This document shows positions 42,297-50,413 of a stretch of DNA of 64,000 bases, in pieces. The DNA is from an uncultured Mycoplasmatota bacterium (GTDB lineage Bacteria; Bacillota_I; Bacilli_A; RF39; UBA660): assembly GCA_900547225.1 (NCBI GenBank), contig URFW01000006.1, positions 1 to 64,000 on the forward strand, read 5' to 3'. The translations under genes were made by a program, and so were the position numbers. The notes under the pieces are model-generated. The model made no database searches, was not told where the DNA came from, and saw nothing but the letters and a program-made list of their open reading frames with translations. How positions within the stretch are numbered: the first letter of the stretch is position 1; every line of letters begins with the position of its first letter.

Positions 42297-43340
42297 TTAT
42301 TCAAAATAATTAAGCATCATAGCTTTTTTAACTTCTTTTAATGTTTCCTTTGCTTTTTGTCTTGCTTTTTCTGTACCTTTTCTTAGTATCTCATATATTT
42401 TTTCTGGATCTTTAGCAAGTTCTTCTCTTCTTTTTCTAATAGGTGCTAACTCTTCTTGCATGATATCATTTAAAAATCTTTTTATTTTCATATCTCCAAG
42501 ACCACCTTTTCGGTAATGTTCTTTTAACTCATCTAAGTTTTTATACTCAGGCATAAATTTTTCAAACGAATCATCTTTGCAGAAAACATCTAAGTAAGTA
42601 AATACAACGTTACCTTCTACTTTACCTGGATCTTCTACCCTTATATGGTTTGGATCAGTATACATACTAAATACTTTTCTTTTTATTTCTTCAGCACTAT
42701 CTTTTAGGTAAATACAGTTATTTAAAGACTTACTCATTTTAGCATTACCATCTATTCCAACTAGTCTTCTTTCGTTTACGTTTTCTGGAAGAAGTGCTTC
42801 TGCTTCGACTAGTGTATCACCATAAATAGAATTAAACTTTCTAACTATTTCTCTTGCTTGTTCAAGCATTGGTAACTGGTCATCTCCAACTGGAACGATA
42901 TTAGCCTTAAAAGCAGTTATATCTGCTGTTTGACTTACTGGATAAGTAAAGAACCCCGCTGGAATACTTTCTTCAAATCCTCTTAATTCTATTTCTTGCT
43001 TAACGGTTGGATTTCTGTGCAAGCGAGCTACACTAACTAAATTCATATAGTAAAAGGTAAGCTCAGTAAGCTCTGGAACCTCAGACTGAATAAAGTAATT
43101 AACCTTTTCTGGGTCAATCCCGCATGCTAAATTATCAAGTGCAACTTCTATTACGTTATCCCTTACCTTTTTTGGATTATCAAAGTTATCCGTTAGCGCT
43201 TGCGCATCTGCTGCAAACAAATACATTTCATCATAATTTCCTTCGTTTTGAATTTTTACTCTGTTTTTAAGTGAGCCAACATAATGTCCTATATGTAATG
43301 GTCCTGTTGGTCTTTCTCCTGTTAATATAATATTTCCCAT
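42297..43340 (-). CDS. trpS: Tryptophanyl-tRNA synthetase
   Basis: Charges tRNA-Trp. 347 residues, class I: HIGH motif at 16-19 (PTGPLHIGHYVGSL), KMSKS in GNAKMSKSLNNC, and the tryptophan-pocket region VSQTADITAFKANIVPVGDD. The ATG overlaps by one base the stop of a 24-codon ORF that has the better ribosome site, so translation of trpS is probably coupled to it. Transcription is set by a consensus promoter and a tryptophan T-box. Confidence 0.97.
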   Translation of the reverse strand: MGNIILTGERPTGPLHIGHYVGSLKNRVKIQNEGNYDEMYLFAADAQALTDNFDNPKKVRDNVIEVALDNLACGIDPEKVNYFIQSEVPELTELTFYYMNLVSVARLHRNPTVKQEIELRGFEESIPAGFFTYPVSQTADITAFKANIVPVGDDQLPMLEQAREIVRKFNSIYGDTLVEAEALLPENVNERRLVGIDGNAKMSKSLNNCIYLKDSAEEIKRKVFSMYTDPNHIRVEDPGKVEGNVVFTYLDVFCKDDSFEKFMPEYKNLDELKEHYRKGGLGDMKIKRFLNDIMQEELAPIRKRREELAKDPEKIYEILRKGTEKARQKAKETLKEVKKAMMLNYFE

Positions 43341-43414
43341 TATAACTTTTCCTTCCTTCTATTTATATTTTTATGTTTATTTAAATTGTTAATACACCAT
43401 CGTTTTGTAAGCAT
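43340..43414 (-). CDS. 24-codon ORF coupled to trpS, with one Trp codon
   Basis: A strong site (TAGGAGGGA) seven to nine bases before the ATG at 43414 opens MLTKRWCINNLNKHKNINRR plus four more residues and ends TAATG, sharing bases with the trpS start. It lies between the T-box terminator and trpS. It contains a single tryptophan codon at position 6. It may act as a translational lead-in for trpS or as a second, translation-level sensor of charged tRNA-Trp. Real translation is likely from the ribosome site; a role for the Trp codon is inference. Confidence 0.55.
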   Translation of the reverse strand: MLTKRWCINNLNKHKNINRRKEKL

Positions 43415-43435
43415 AATAAAAAGTCCCTCCTATAT

Positions 43436-43680
43436 ATTAAAAAAACTCTAATCCAACCATAGGATAAGAGTTATAATTCTTAAGTTTAATGCCACCTAAT
43501 ACGTACTATCATACATATGTTATAAGATAACGGGTAACTTCCGTAATGCCATACTATAATTTTCCGGCATCATCTTGCAAGTCCATTTACTAAAAAGATT
43601 ATATAGCATCCCACCAAACAGCTACTCTCTTAGGATAATCAGATTCTAGCTACTACTCTTGCTAAAGCGATTTAAATATA
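43436..43680 (-). promoter_or_regulatory. Tryptophan T-box leader of trpS
   Basis: On the minus strand: stem I elements (AGAGAGTAGCTG, GGTGGGATGCTA), a specifier loop with TGG (43583-43585, AAATGGAC), the antiterminator bulge TTAGGTGGCA (TGG pairs the ACCA-adjacent end of uncharged tRNA; 43489-43498) and a terminator AACTCTAATCC/GGATAAGAGTT (43444-43454/43462-43472) followed by seven T. TGG codes for tryptophan, matching the gene controlled. The sequence after TGG departs from the usual TGGTACCGCG. Confidence 0.88.
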
Positions 43681-43691
43681 AATATAACTAA

Positions 43692-43720
43692 ATTATATAG
43701 AAATAGTGCTATTTTGTCAA
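43692..43720 (-). promoter_or_regulatory. Promoter of the trpS T-box transcript
   Basis: Minus strand TTGACA (43715-43720), 17-base spacer, TATAAT (43692-43697): full consensus. Transcription would start near 43685, just before the T-box. Confidence 0.88.
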
Positions 43721-43722
43721 CA

Positions 43723-44151
43723 TCATATAAAATACATTTTTTCGTAAGTAGCATCCTCTATTTTATCAAAATGATTTTTAATAGCATTACTCTTTGCCTT
43801 ACAAATTACATCATCATTAAAGGAATATAATGATACAAAAATGGAATCACACACCTGTAAGTAAAGCTTTGGTTTACATTTCTTATAACAACTAAGGTCT
43901 GAAATATAACTCATATTAGATGTTTTATCATAAATTGCAAGTGATAAAAACACTATGTAATAATCTCCTTTTTTTATAATGCTTTCAAACTCATCTTTTG
44001 TATATATATTCTTTTTAAATAAAAAGTTGCCATTTTTATCAAACACTTCTCCACTTACCATTATGTTATCAAAAGAAGATGTAATACCATCTAGTATTTT
44101 ACATAAATAATTGTCATATTTATTTTCAATTTCAAAACTAATTCCTAGCAT
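43723..44151 (-). CDS. DUF2691-like protein
   Basis: 142 residues from the ATG ending at 44151, which follows GGTGATT; the frame is open further up to 44190 without a ribosome site. Stretches LGISFEIENKYDNYLCKILDGI, GDYYIVFLSLAIYD and CKPKLYLQVCDSIFVSLYSF are arranged as in DUF2691, a small Bacillota family of unknown role. It follows spoIIP and a small membrane-protein gene, so it may be part of that unit. Confidence 0.55.
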   Translation of the reverse strand: MLGISFEIENKYDNYLCKILDGITSSFDNIMVSGEVFDKNGNFLFKKNIYTKDEFESIIKKGDYYIVFLSLAIYDKTSNMSYISDLSCYKKCKPKLYLQVCDSIFVSLYSFNDDVICKAKSNAIKNHFDKIEDATYEKMYFI

Positions 44152-44182
44152 AATAATCACCATATAAAGTATATCATAAATT

Positions 44183-44509
44183 CTATTCATTAACCATTTT
44201 ATCTATACCATTAAATAAATTATTCATGCCCCATTTAAATCCTTTAGCAAAACTTTTAGAAGTAAAAAGCCCAAAGTTAGATACCTTGTTTGAGTAATTC
44301 TTTTTCATATTAACCACGTAATTTTCTACCTTTATTTCTTTGCCTTCTTTAACGTCCTTTTCGAATTGTTTTACCTTCTCCTCGGTAAGTGATGCTTTTT
44401 TATTATTTAAATCTTCATAGTAACCACCCGCTTGTGCAAAATACAAAACTAAAAAGGAAAAGAATAATAACCAAATAAACCCATGAAATATCTTTTTATA
44501 ACTTATCAT
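44183..44509 (-). CDS. Small membrane-anchored protein after spoIIP
   Basis: 108 residues: N-terminal hydrophobic helix (about 10-26, FIWLLFFSFLVLYFAQAGG) then a charged outside part (EEKVKQFEKDVKEGKEIKVE). Its start overlaps the spoIIP stop by four bases (ATGA type), so the two are translated together and it may act in the same membrane step of sporulation. No family recognised. Confidence 0.55.
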   Translation of the reverse strand: MISYKKIFHGFIWLLFFSFLVLYFAQAGGYYEDLNNKKASLTEEKVKQFEKDVKEGKEIKVENYVVNMKKNYSNKVSNFGLFTSKSFAKGFKWGMNNLFNGIDKMVNE

Positions 44510-45429
44510 ATAGTTTCCCTTATGTACTTTATTATTGCATTATTAAGTACTTCTATCGTGTTTTCTACTTCTTCTTTTGTATTATCTTTTCCTCCTACCT
44601 CAACTAAAAATACGTTTTCTGATAAATCCTGATTATAAACACCATTATATCCCTTACCACCGTGATATGCTACGTTTCTTGATATAGTTGGAACGATTTC
44701 TTTAACTATGTTATTTAACCGTTCCGTATTTACCTTATTTTTCTCATAATTAGGGTTATCAGTTCCAACAACAAACAAGATTTTAGCGTAACTTTTATTT
44801 TGATAAGAAGTTGTTGTTATGCTTTTTCCAGCAGAATCCCTATGAATATCAAAAAAATATTTTAAATTAGGATTTTGCATCATCTCCTCATTTAAGTAAG
44901 TTTTTGACGCCGTATATGATTTATAGTATTTTAAATTATTATTTTCTAAAAAAACTTTCATACTCTTTTCTTCTAACGAAGCCTTATACTCGGAATTATT
45001 TAATTTACTAGTTAAATAATTTGCAGCAGAATAAACGTCATATCCGTTATAACTTTCCGTTTGATGAGTGTTATATACGTATATTATAGGAGGACTATCA
45101 AGCGTTGATGATGAAACAGTATTTGTTTTTACATCACTATTATTACTTTTTTTAGTATCTGATTTAGTTACGTTACCCACATTTTTAATATTATCATTTA
45201 AAAGGCTTACCGGATTATTAATTATATTATCTAACACTTCCTCGCTTTCACGTGCTACATTAAATTTTATATAGTTAACATCTTCGTTTAATATCTTATT
45301 TTTTAACTGGTTATCCTTTAAATACTTTAATATAAAAATGTATGAAAAAAAGAAAAAGAAAGTAAAAATAATAACTTTAAATTTAGATTTCCTTTTTCTT
45401 ATAATTTTCCTTGATTTAAATTCTTTCAT
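44506..45429 (-). CDS. spoIIP: Stage II sporulation protein P
   Basis: Peptidoglycan amidase/endopeptidase that, with SpoIID and SpoIIM, thins septal peptidoglycan during forespore engulfment. 307 residues: N-terminal transmembrane helix (FKVIIFTFFFFFSYIFIL), low-complexity linker, then the catalytic domain with YVYNTHQTESY, FFDIHRDS and ENVFLVEVGG, all containing the expected metal and catalytic residues. It is followed with overlap by a small membrane protein and preceded by gpr, the common gpr-spoIIP order. Confidence 0.93.
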   Translation of the reverse strand: MKEFKSRKIIRKRKSKFKVIIFTFFFFFSYIFILKYLKDNQLKNKILNEDVNYIKFNVARESEEVLDNIINNPVSLLNDNIKNVGNVTKSDTKKSNNSDVKTNTVSSSTLDSPPIIYVYNTHQTESYNGYDVYSAANYLTSKLNNSEYKASLEEKSMKVFLENNNLKYYKSYTASKTYLNEEMMQNPNLKYFFDIHRDSAGKSITTTSYQNKSYAKILFVVGTDNPNYEKNKVNTERLNNIVKEIVPTISRNVAYHGGKGYNGVYNQDLSENVFLVEVGGKDNTKEEVENTIEVLNNAIIKYIRETI

Positions 45430-45488
45430 AGTATCACCTACCCTCTATAAAATATCATAGATGGTGCATCTTATTTGTCGGTTTTAGG

Positions 45489-46496
45489 TTATATGTTATG
45501 AATACTATGATTTATTCCGTAGCTTATTACGTCACTTAATTTTGAAAGTATAAAATCAACTTCTTTTGGAGTTACCATAAGATTATATCCGATAGGTGTT
45601 AAAACCTCATATAACAGCTTTTTTATTTCGTTATCGCTAAGTGCCCCTACAAGCCCTAGAAAGTTTTTTCTATCGGCAGGCGTTATTTTAGTTTCTTTAT
45701 TTAGATAATTAACTGGTCCTTTTATAAACTTATTTGATTTATCATTTATGTGGTTTTTATTATAAGCATAATTTTTAACCATATAATTAATAGTGTCTGA
45801 AACTATTGTACTCGCATCTATAACAGTTGGAATTCCGACCGATATTACCTTGGTATTAAGTGTTTCTTTTGATATTTCCTTTCTTTTGTTTCCAATACCG
45901 CTGCCTGGAGAAATTCCGTTATCTGTAACTTGAATACTTTTATTAACATTTTCTATCGATGATGAACATAAAGCATCTACTAATATTACCAAATCAGGTT
46001 TTAATACACCTACTACTCCTTTTACATAATCACTTGTTTCTATTCCAGTTTGACCTGTAACACCCGGTGCTATAGCTGCTAATTTAGATAATTTATCATC
46101 AACGTTTATGTTCATATCGAAAAAATGATTTGTAACAATTAATTTACAAGCCACAAGTGGTCCTAGTGCGTCCGGAGTAGACTTTTCATTTCCAAGTCCT
46201 ATTACAAGGGTTTTATAATCTTTGTTATATCCTATCTTTTTAAGCATCTTCTTAAATTCTCTTACAAATATATTACTAACTAAATTTCTAGCATCACTAT
46301 CCGTTACATCATCAAATAAAATAGTTAGATAATTGCCTGGCTTTTTATTAAATGGATTATCTTCATCAAGCTTCATCCAAGATATTTTAACACCATCTTC
46401 TAATGTTTCATTACTTAACTTACTAGTTTCTTCATCTAATAAATCAACTATCATATCAGTTCTCACTTCATATTTACTTAAATCTATTTTATGCAT
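45489..46496 (-). CDS. gpr: Germination protease GPR
   Basis: Zymogen protease (family A25) that degrades small acid-soluble spore proteins at germination. 335 residues from the ATG ending at 46496 (AAGGGTGAAG site). The N-terminal KYEVRTDMIVD resembles both the SASP cleavage site and the point where GPR cuts itself. Core stretches TLVIGLGNEKSTPDALGPLV, GQTGIETSDYVKGVVG and LVDALCSSSIENV are typical. Its presence with spoIIP says the organism, or its recent ancestor, makes endospores. Confidence 0.95.
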   Translation of the reverse strand: MHKIDLSKYEVRTDMIVDLLDEETSKLSNETLEDGVKISWMKLDEDNPFNKKPGNYLTILFDDVTDSDARNLVSNIFVREFKKMLKKIGYNKDYKTLVIGLGNEKSTPDALGPLVACKLIVTNHFFDMNINVDDKLSKLAAIAPGVTGQTGIETSDYVKGVVGVLKPDLVILVDALCSSSIENVNKSIQVTDNGISPGSGIGNKRKEISKETLNTKVISVGIPTVIDASTIVSDTINYMVKNYAYNKNHINDKSNKFIKGPVNYLNKETKITPADRKNFLGLVGALSDNEIKKLLYEVLTPIGYNLMVTPKEVDFILSKLSDVISYGINHSIHNI

Positions 46497-46602
46497 TTTT
46501 TCTTCACCCTTATATATTTTTACCAAAAACAGTAATTATTATTGATTTTTTATTATTTTTTTGATAAACTATAAGAAGTTAATGACGCCAGGAGGTGAAA
46601 AA

Positions 46603-46845
46603 ATGCCAAATATTAAAAGTGCTAAGAAGAGAGTTAAGGTTACATCTACTAAACACGAATCTAACATTCCAGTTAAAGGTAGTATGAAAACTGCAGTTAA
46701 AAAGGTAGAAAAAGAAGCTACTACAGAAAATCTTAACATTGCTAACAAGAGAATCGATAAAGCACGTAACAAAGGAATTATTACTGACAATAAAGCATCT
46801 CGCTTAAAATCAAGATTAGCTAAAAAAGTAAATGAAACGAAGTAA
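46603..46845 (+). CDS. rpsT: 30S ribosomal protein S20
   Basis: 80 residues from the ATG at 46603 (AGGAGGTG seven bases upstream): MPNIKSAKKRVKVTSTKHES, then alternating basic helices (SRLKSRLAKKVNETK), the S20 three-helix bundle binding 16S rRNA. A start at 46561 is open but adds a tail with no ribosome site. rpsT and gpr are divergent neighbours, as in B. subtilis. Confidence 0.96.
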   Translation: MPNIKSAKKRVKVTSTKHESNIPVKGSMKTAVKKVEKEATTENLNIANKRIDKARNKGIITDNKASRLKSRLAKKVNETK

Positions 46846-46862
46846 TTATACTTCTTTTTTTT
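46839..46862 (+). terminator. rpsT terminator
   Basis: GAAGTA (46839-46844) pairs with TACTTC (46849-46854), loop ATTA, followed by eight T. Confidence 0.75.
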
Positions 46863-46895
46863 ATGCTTTATTGGTATAATAATTATGGTGATGAT

Positions 46896-47825
46896 ATGAA
46901 TATAAAAAAACTAGTTAAAGTAGCAGTTACGGTTATAATAATAGTTATATTAGGATTTTTAATAAAAGATAATTATTATCTATTAACAAATAAAATAGAA
47001 TACGTATACACAAAGTATCTTCAAGGAGATATAAGACAGAACTTAACCGATAATAAATACCGCAAAAAAGAAAATTATGGTTATGTAAAGATAAATGAAA
47101 ATACTACTTTAAAAAACAAAGATGACGTTAAAAATATGATATACACATATCTAGATGCTGGTTGGGATTATTATACCGTTAAGTGTGATGCTGATTATCT
47201 AGACTGCACTAACGACATAAAAGAAATTGTTCAAAATAATACTTACTTAACCGATCTTTCAAATTTTGTTCATCCTTTTAACACGTTTGATAAAATTAAC
47301 ACAACATTTGCAGCTAGTGGCAAAGTAAAACTTAAAAAGGAACCTAGATATAGCGATAGTCAAATAGATACTTTAAATAAAAAGGTAGATGAAATATACA
47401 AAGAAAATTATGACTCTAGCAAAAACGTTTCAGAAAACATTAAAATATTTCATGATTACATAGTAAATCATACTAAGTATGACCAAAGTAACACAACCGG
47501 GTTATCTAACGTAGGTTCAAGCTCTGCTTATGGAGTTTTAATAGATGGCATTGGAATATGTAGTGGTTATAGTGATGCAATGCAACTATTTCTTGAAAAA
47601 ATGAACGTTAAAAACTATCGTATATCATCTAGCACTCACGAATGGAACTTAGTCTATGTGGAAGGCGCTTGGCGTCATTTAGATTTAACCTGGGATGATC
47701 CTATTATGAGTGATGGTTCTGATGCTTTAAAAGAAGATTACTTTTTAATTGATACAAACACACTATTATCTAAAGATGATGGAGAGCATAACTTTGATTC
47801 TTCAATATATATTGAGGCAAAATAA
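46896..47825 (+). CDS. Transglutaminase-like domain protein, membrane-anchored
   Basis: 309 residues from the ATG at 46896, after GGTGATG. One N-terminal transmembrane helix (VAVTVIIIVILGFLI), then an outside domain ending in a transglutaminase core: Cys in DGIGICSGYSDAMQLFL, His in STHEWNLVYVEGAWRHLDL and Asp in LTWDDP, the full catalytic triad. Such proteins cut or crosslink peptides in the envelope; in spore formers some are coat or cortex related. Ends at a terminator. Confidence 0.85.
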   Translation: MNIKKLVKVAVTVIIIVILGFLIKDNYYLLTNKIEYVYTKYLQGDIRQNLTDNKYRKKENYGYVKINENTTLKNKDDVKNMIYTYLDAGWDYYTVKCDADYLDCTNDIKEIVQNNTYLTDLSNFVHPFNTFDKINTTFAASGKVKLKKEPRYSDSQIDTLNKKVDEIYKENYDSSKNVSENIKIFHDYIVNHTKYDQSNTTGLSNVGSSSAYGVLIDGIGICSGYSDAMQLFLEKMNVKNYRISSSTHEWNLVYVEGAWRHLDLTWDDPIMSDGSDALKEDYFLIDTNTLLSKDDGEHNFDSSIYIEAK

Positions 47826-47850
47826 AAAGGACAGTAAAAGTCCTTTTTTT
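47824..47850. terminator. Bidirectional terminator
   Basis: AAAAAGGAC (47824-47832) pairs with GTCCTTTTT (47840-47848), loop AGTAAAA. It ends the transglutaminase gene on the plus strand and the small membrane gene on the minus strand. Confidence 0.8.
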
Positions 47851-48031
47851 AGTTAAATAAATTTATAATAGAAGCCTTAAGAGCGTTATAAATTTCTGGA
47901 TTAATAACAGTAAGTGTTGCAACAGATAAAAGTATTAATAAAATAATTATTATAATAATAAAACTTATGTTAGCCTCCTTCATGGTATCCTTATCTAATT
48001 TTGAAGGTCTTCCAACTTTGCCTTTTGCCAT
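47849..48031 (-). CDS. 60-residue single-helix membrane protein
   Basis: Starts MAKGKVGRPSKLDKDTMKEA and has one transmembrane helix (ISFIIIIIILLILLSVATLT) and a short outside tail. AGGAGATG lies before the ATG and a terminator follows, so it is likely real. The basic GRPSK stretch would sit in the cytoplasm. Function unknown. Confidence 0.65.
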   Translation of the reverse strand: MAKGKVGRPSKLDKDTMKEANISFIIIIIILLILLSVATLTVINPEIYNALKASIINLFN

Positions 48032-48070
48032 TTTAACACATCTCCTATCATTAATATGATACTAAAATAA

Positions 48071-48940
48071 TCAATTATTTTCAATATAATTAACTACTTC
48101 TTTTATCGTATTGTCAAAGTTATTTACATCACAATTAAACCACTTTACATCAAGTTGATGATTAAAGAAGGTATATTGTCTTTTAGCATAATTCCTTGAT
48201 CTTTGTTTTATTAGGTTTACTGCATCTGCCTTGCTTATTTTTTTATCAAAATACATATATAATTCTTTATACGCAATTGCAGTTTTAATTGCTTTACTAA
48301 ATATTTTTCTGTCATAGAAGTATCTAGCCTCTTCTTCTAAGCCTTCTTCCAGCATTTCATCTACCCTTTTATTAATTGCATCATAAAGTTCATCTCTAGG
48401 TCTTGTAAGGCCTATTATTTTAGCATCATAAATCATCTTATTTGACGCCTTATTAGAGTTACCATCACCATGATTATTTAAGTAGCTTTCTAGTCTTTGC
48501 CTATTATTTATATGTATTTTTGTATCATTATCTAACTTTTTAACCATATCATATAATTCTTTATTAGTATAAGATGAATAATCATTTCTTATGCCATCAT
48601 TTTCTTTAAATTCATAGTTATATAGCAAAGCCTTTAGATAAAGACCAGTACCTCCTACTATAATTATGTTTTTGCCATTTTTAATTAAGTTATCCATTAT
48701 TCTTCTAGCATCTTTTTGATAATCATATACCGAATAATCTTCATTTACATCCTTTATATCAATCATGTGATGTGGTATACCTTCTTTTTCAAGAGAAGTT
48801 ACTTTAGCAGTACCAATGTCCATTTTCTTATATATCTGCATGCTATCACAGGATATTATCTGTGCATTATAGCGTTTAGCAAGTGAAATAGACATCTTTG
48901 TTTTACCAACACCAGTTGGTCCCACTATCGCAATTATCAT
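48071..48940 (-). CDS. miaA: tRNA dimethylallyltransferase MiaA
   Basis: Adds an isopentenyl group to A37 of tRNAs reading UNN codons. 289 residues: P-loop AIVGPTGVGKTK, DSMQIYKKMDIGTAK, IPHHMIDI, GGTGLYLKALLY and the late QRSRNYAKRQYTFF. Start is the ATG ending at 48940, after AAGGATGTGA; a GTG at 48949 is in that site. It is followed by a small membrane-protein gene and preceded by kinase-fold genes. Confidence 0.97.
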   Translation of the reverse strand: MIIAIVGPTGVGKTKMSISLAKRYNAQIISCDSMQIYKKMDIGTAKVTSLEKEGIPHHMIDIKDVNEDYSVYDYQKDARRIMDNLIKNGKNIIIVGGTGLYLKALLYNYEFKENDGIRNDYSSYTNKELYDMVKKLDNDTKIHINNRQRLESYLNNHGDGNSNKASNKMIYDAKIIGLTRPRDELYDAINKRVDEMLEEGLEEEARYFYDRKIFSKAIKTAIAYKELYMYFDKKISKADAVNLIKQRSRNYAKRQYTFFNHQLDVKWFNCDVNNFDNTIKEVVNYIENN

Positions 48941-48945
48941 AAAAA

Positions 48946-49551
48946 TCACATCCTTATTTTGTTATCTTCCTCATTATAACATTGTTCTTGTTGCCTATTA
49001 AAATAATCATTTAAAATTTTATTAAATGCATCATTCAAAAGTTTAATATTCTTCTCTAAGATGTCACTATAACTTAATTTGTCATCTATTCTGTAAAAAT
49101 CACAATCTACAAGTTTAAAATCGCCATCATAATAAATTATATTGTCAGGTTTTATGTCATTTGCTATTACTCTATACGAAGATAATTTCTCTAGTTTTTT
49201 TCTAAGTGAAATATATATTTCATTCAAATCATATCTACTAATATTTATTTTTCCACTACGGTATTGCAGCAAAAGACTTCTTAGGGTAGGCCCATTATAA
49301 TAAGGCATAATGTAGCCTGAAAATTTTTTATCTACATATATAAGTTCAAGTGGAAGAGATACTCCGCCCACCTTTACCTTAGTTAATCTTTGTAATCTTT
49401 TCTCAACATCTATTTGGTTGAAAATCCTATTATTCGTATCCAGATATTTAATTGCATTTTCAAAAAATAAATAACAAGCCCCAAAATTACCTTTATGTCT
49501 TGAATTCGTAATAGGCTTTAACAAGCCTATTTCGTACGCACTTATTTCCAT
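48946..49551 (-). CDS. Small kinase-fold protein 1
   Basis: 201 residues with the C-lobe signature of the protein-kinase superfamily: VIANDIKPDNIIYY (catalytic D-x-K-P-x-N) and FKLVDCDFYRID (metal-binding DCD in place of DFG). The N-lobe is short; SGYIMPYYNGPTLRSLLLQY fits the hinge. The family of the substrate cannot be told. A second protein of the same fold is encoded immediately upstream (49604-50353), and the stop overlaps the miaA ribosome site, so the pair may be expressed with miaA. Confidence 0.7.
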   Translation of the reverse strand: MEISAYEIGLLKPITNSRHKGNFGACYLFFENAIKYLDTNNRIFNQIDVEKRLQRLTKVKVGGVSLPLELIYVDKKFSGYIMPYYNGPTLRSLLLQYRSGKINISRYDLNEIYISLRKKLEKLSSYRVIANDIKPDNIIYYDGDFKLVDCDFYRIDDKLSYSDILEKNIKLLNDAFNKILNDYFNRQQEQCYNEEDNKIRM

Positions 49552-49603
49552 ATAGTATTCCCCCCATATTCACACGCCCAAAAACGCAAACTCTTTTTTT
49601 ATT

Positions 49604-50353
49604 TTATTTAATTTTATTTAAAATTTCAAGTAAGCTCTTACAATCACCCGAACTTCTTGAAAGAAGATCAGCTATAACATCATCTTTAAAGCTAACGCTA
49701 CATATGCCAGGTGAACTTACTTCATAACATTTCTCGAAAAAATACATTTCTAGAAAATTTTCAAAACATGTATTTACAATCCTGTAATTATCACTTAAGA
49801 CGTTTTTGTTTAAAGGTTCTTTATGAAAAAAATCCACGTCAAAAATAGTTAATTTATCACCTGATATAGCACAATTATTCTCATGAAAATCGTACATAAC
49901 AAATCCTTTGGAAGCATAATATTTTGCATAATCATATGCTTTATTCCATATGCTATTTAATGTATTTAAACTAATATCTTGTGTATCTTTATTAGATGAT
50001 AAATAATTAAACATACCAAGTAGATAACCACTTGCAAAAGGCATTTCATAGGCGATTAATTCATCGTTATCAATGTAAATTTTTTTGGGAAAACCATTGT
50101 TTAAATTAGATAATTCAATTAAATTGTTGACAACATCAAAAAAGGAAAAAATAATATCACCAGTATCACTACTTTGTAAATAAGGATTTCCAAAATATTT
50201 TTTTATTGCAATATTACCGCTTTTATAACACATCGAAAAATTACCAGTACCAATTCTTTCACAGTTTGCCACTTTTTCTGATAATTTCATCGTACTTACA
50301 AACTCAGTGTTACATTTTGATAAAGCTAATAACTGTTCCTTAGTTAATTTCAT
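49604..50353 (-). CDS. Small kinase-fold protein 2
   Basis: 249 residues with a glycine loop and possible catalytic lysine (RIGTGNFSMCYKSGNIAIKK), a hinge (ELIAYEMPFASGYL), a catalytic loop MYDFHENNCAI (D-x-H-x-N-N) and IFDVDFFHKEP (DVD for DFG). It looks like a distant paralogue of the protein encoded just downstream. GGTGAT lies before the ATG. Such tandem minimal kinases between miaA and mutL are not a standard arrangement that I know. Confidence 0.65.
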   Translation of the reverse strand: MKLTKEQLLALSKCNTEFVSTMKLSEKVANCERIGTGNFSMCYKSGNIAIKKYFGNPYLQSSDTGDIIFSFFDVVNNLIELSNLNNGFPKKIYIDNDELIAYEMPFASGYLLGMFNYLSSNKDTQDISLNTLNSIWNKAYDYAKYYASKGFVMYDFHENNCAISGDKLTIFDVDFFHKEPLNKNVLSDNYRIVNTCFENFLEMYFFEKCYEVSSPGICSVSFKDDVIADLLSRSSGDCKSLLEILNKIK

Positions 50354-50385
50354 AAAATCACCTTAAGTGGTATTATATATTAAGA

Positions 50386-50413
50386 TAAAAGCTATGTCAA
50401 ATTACATAGCTCT
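50386..50413 (-). terminator. mutL terminator
   Basis: AGCTATGT (50390-50397) pairs with ACATAGCT (50404-50411), with a T-rich tail on the minus strand; it includes the last mutL codons. Confidence 0.6.
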
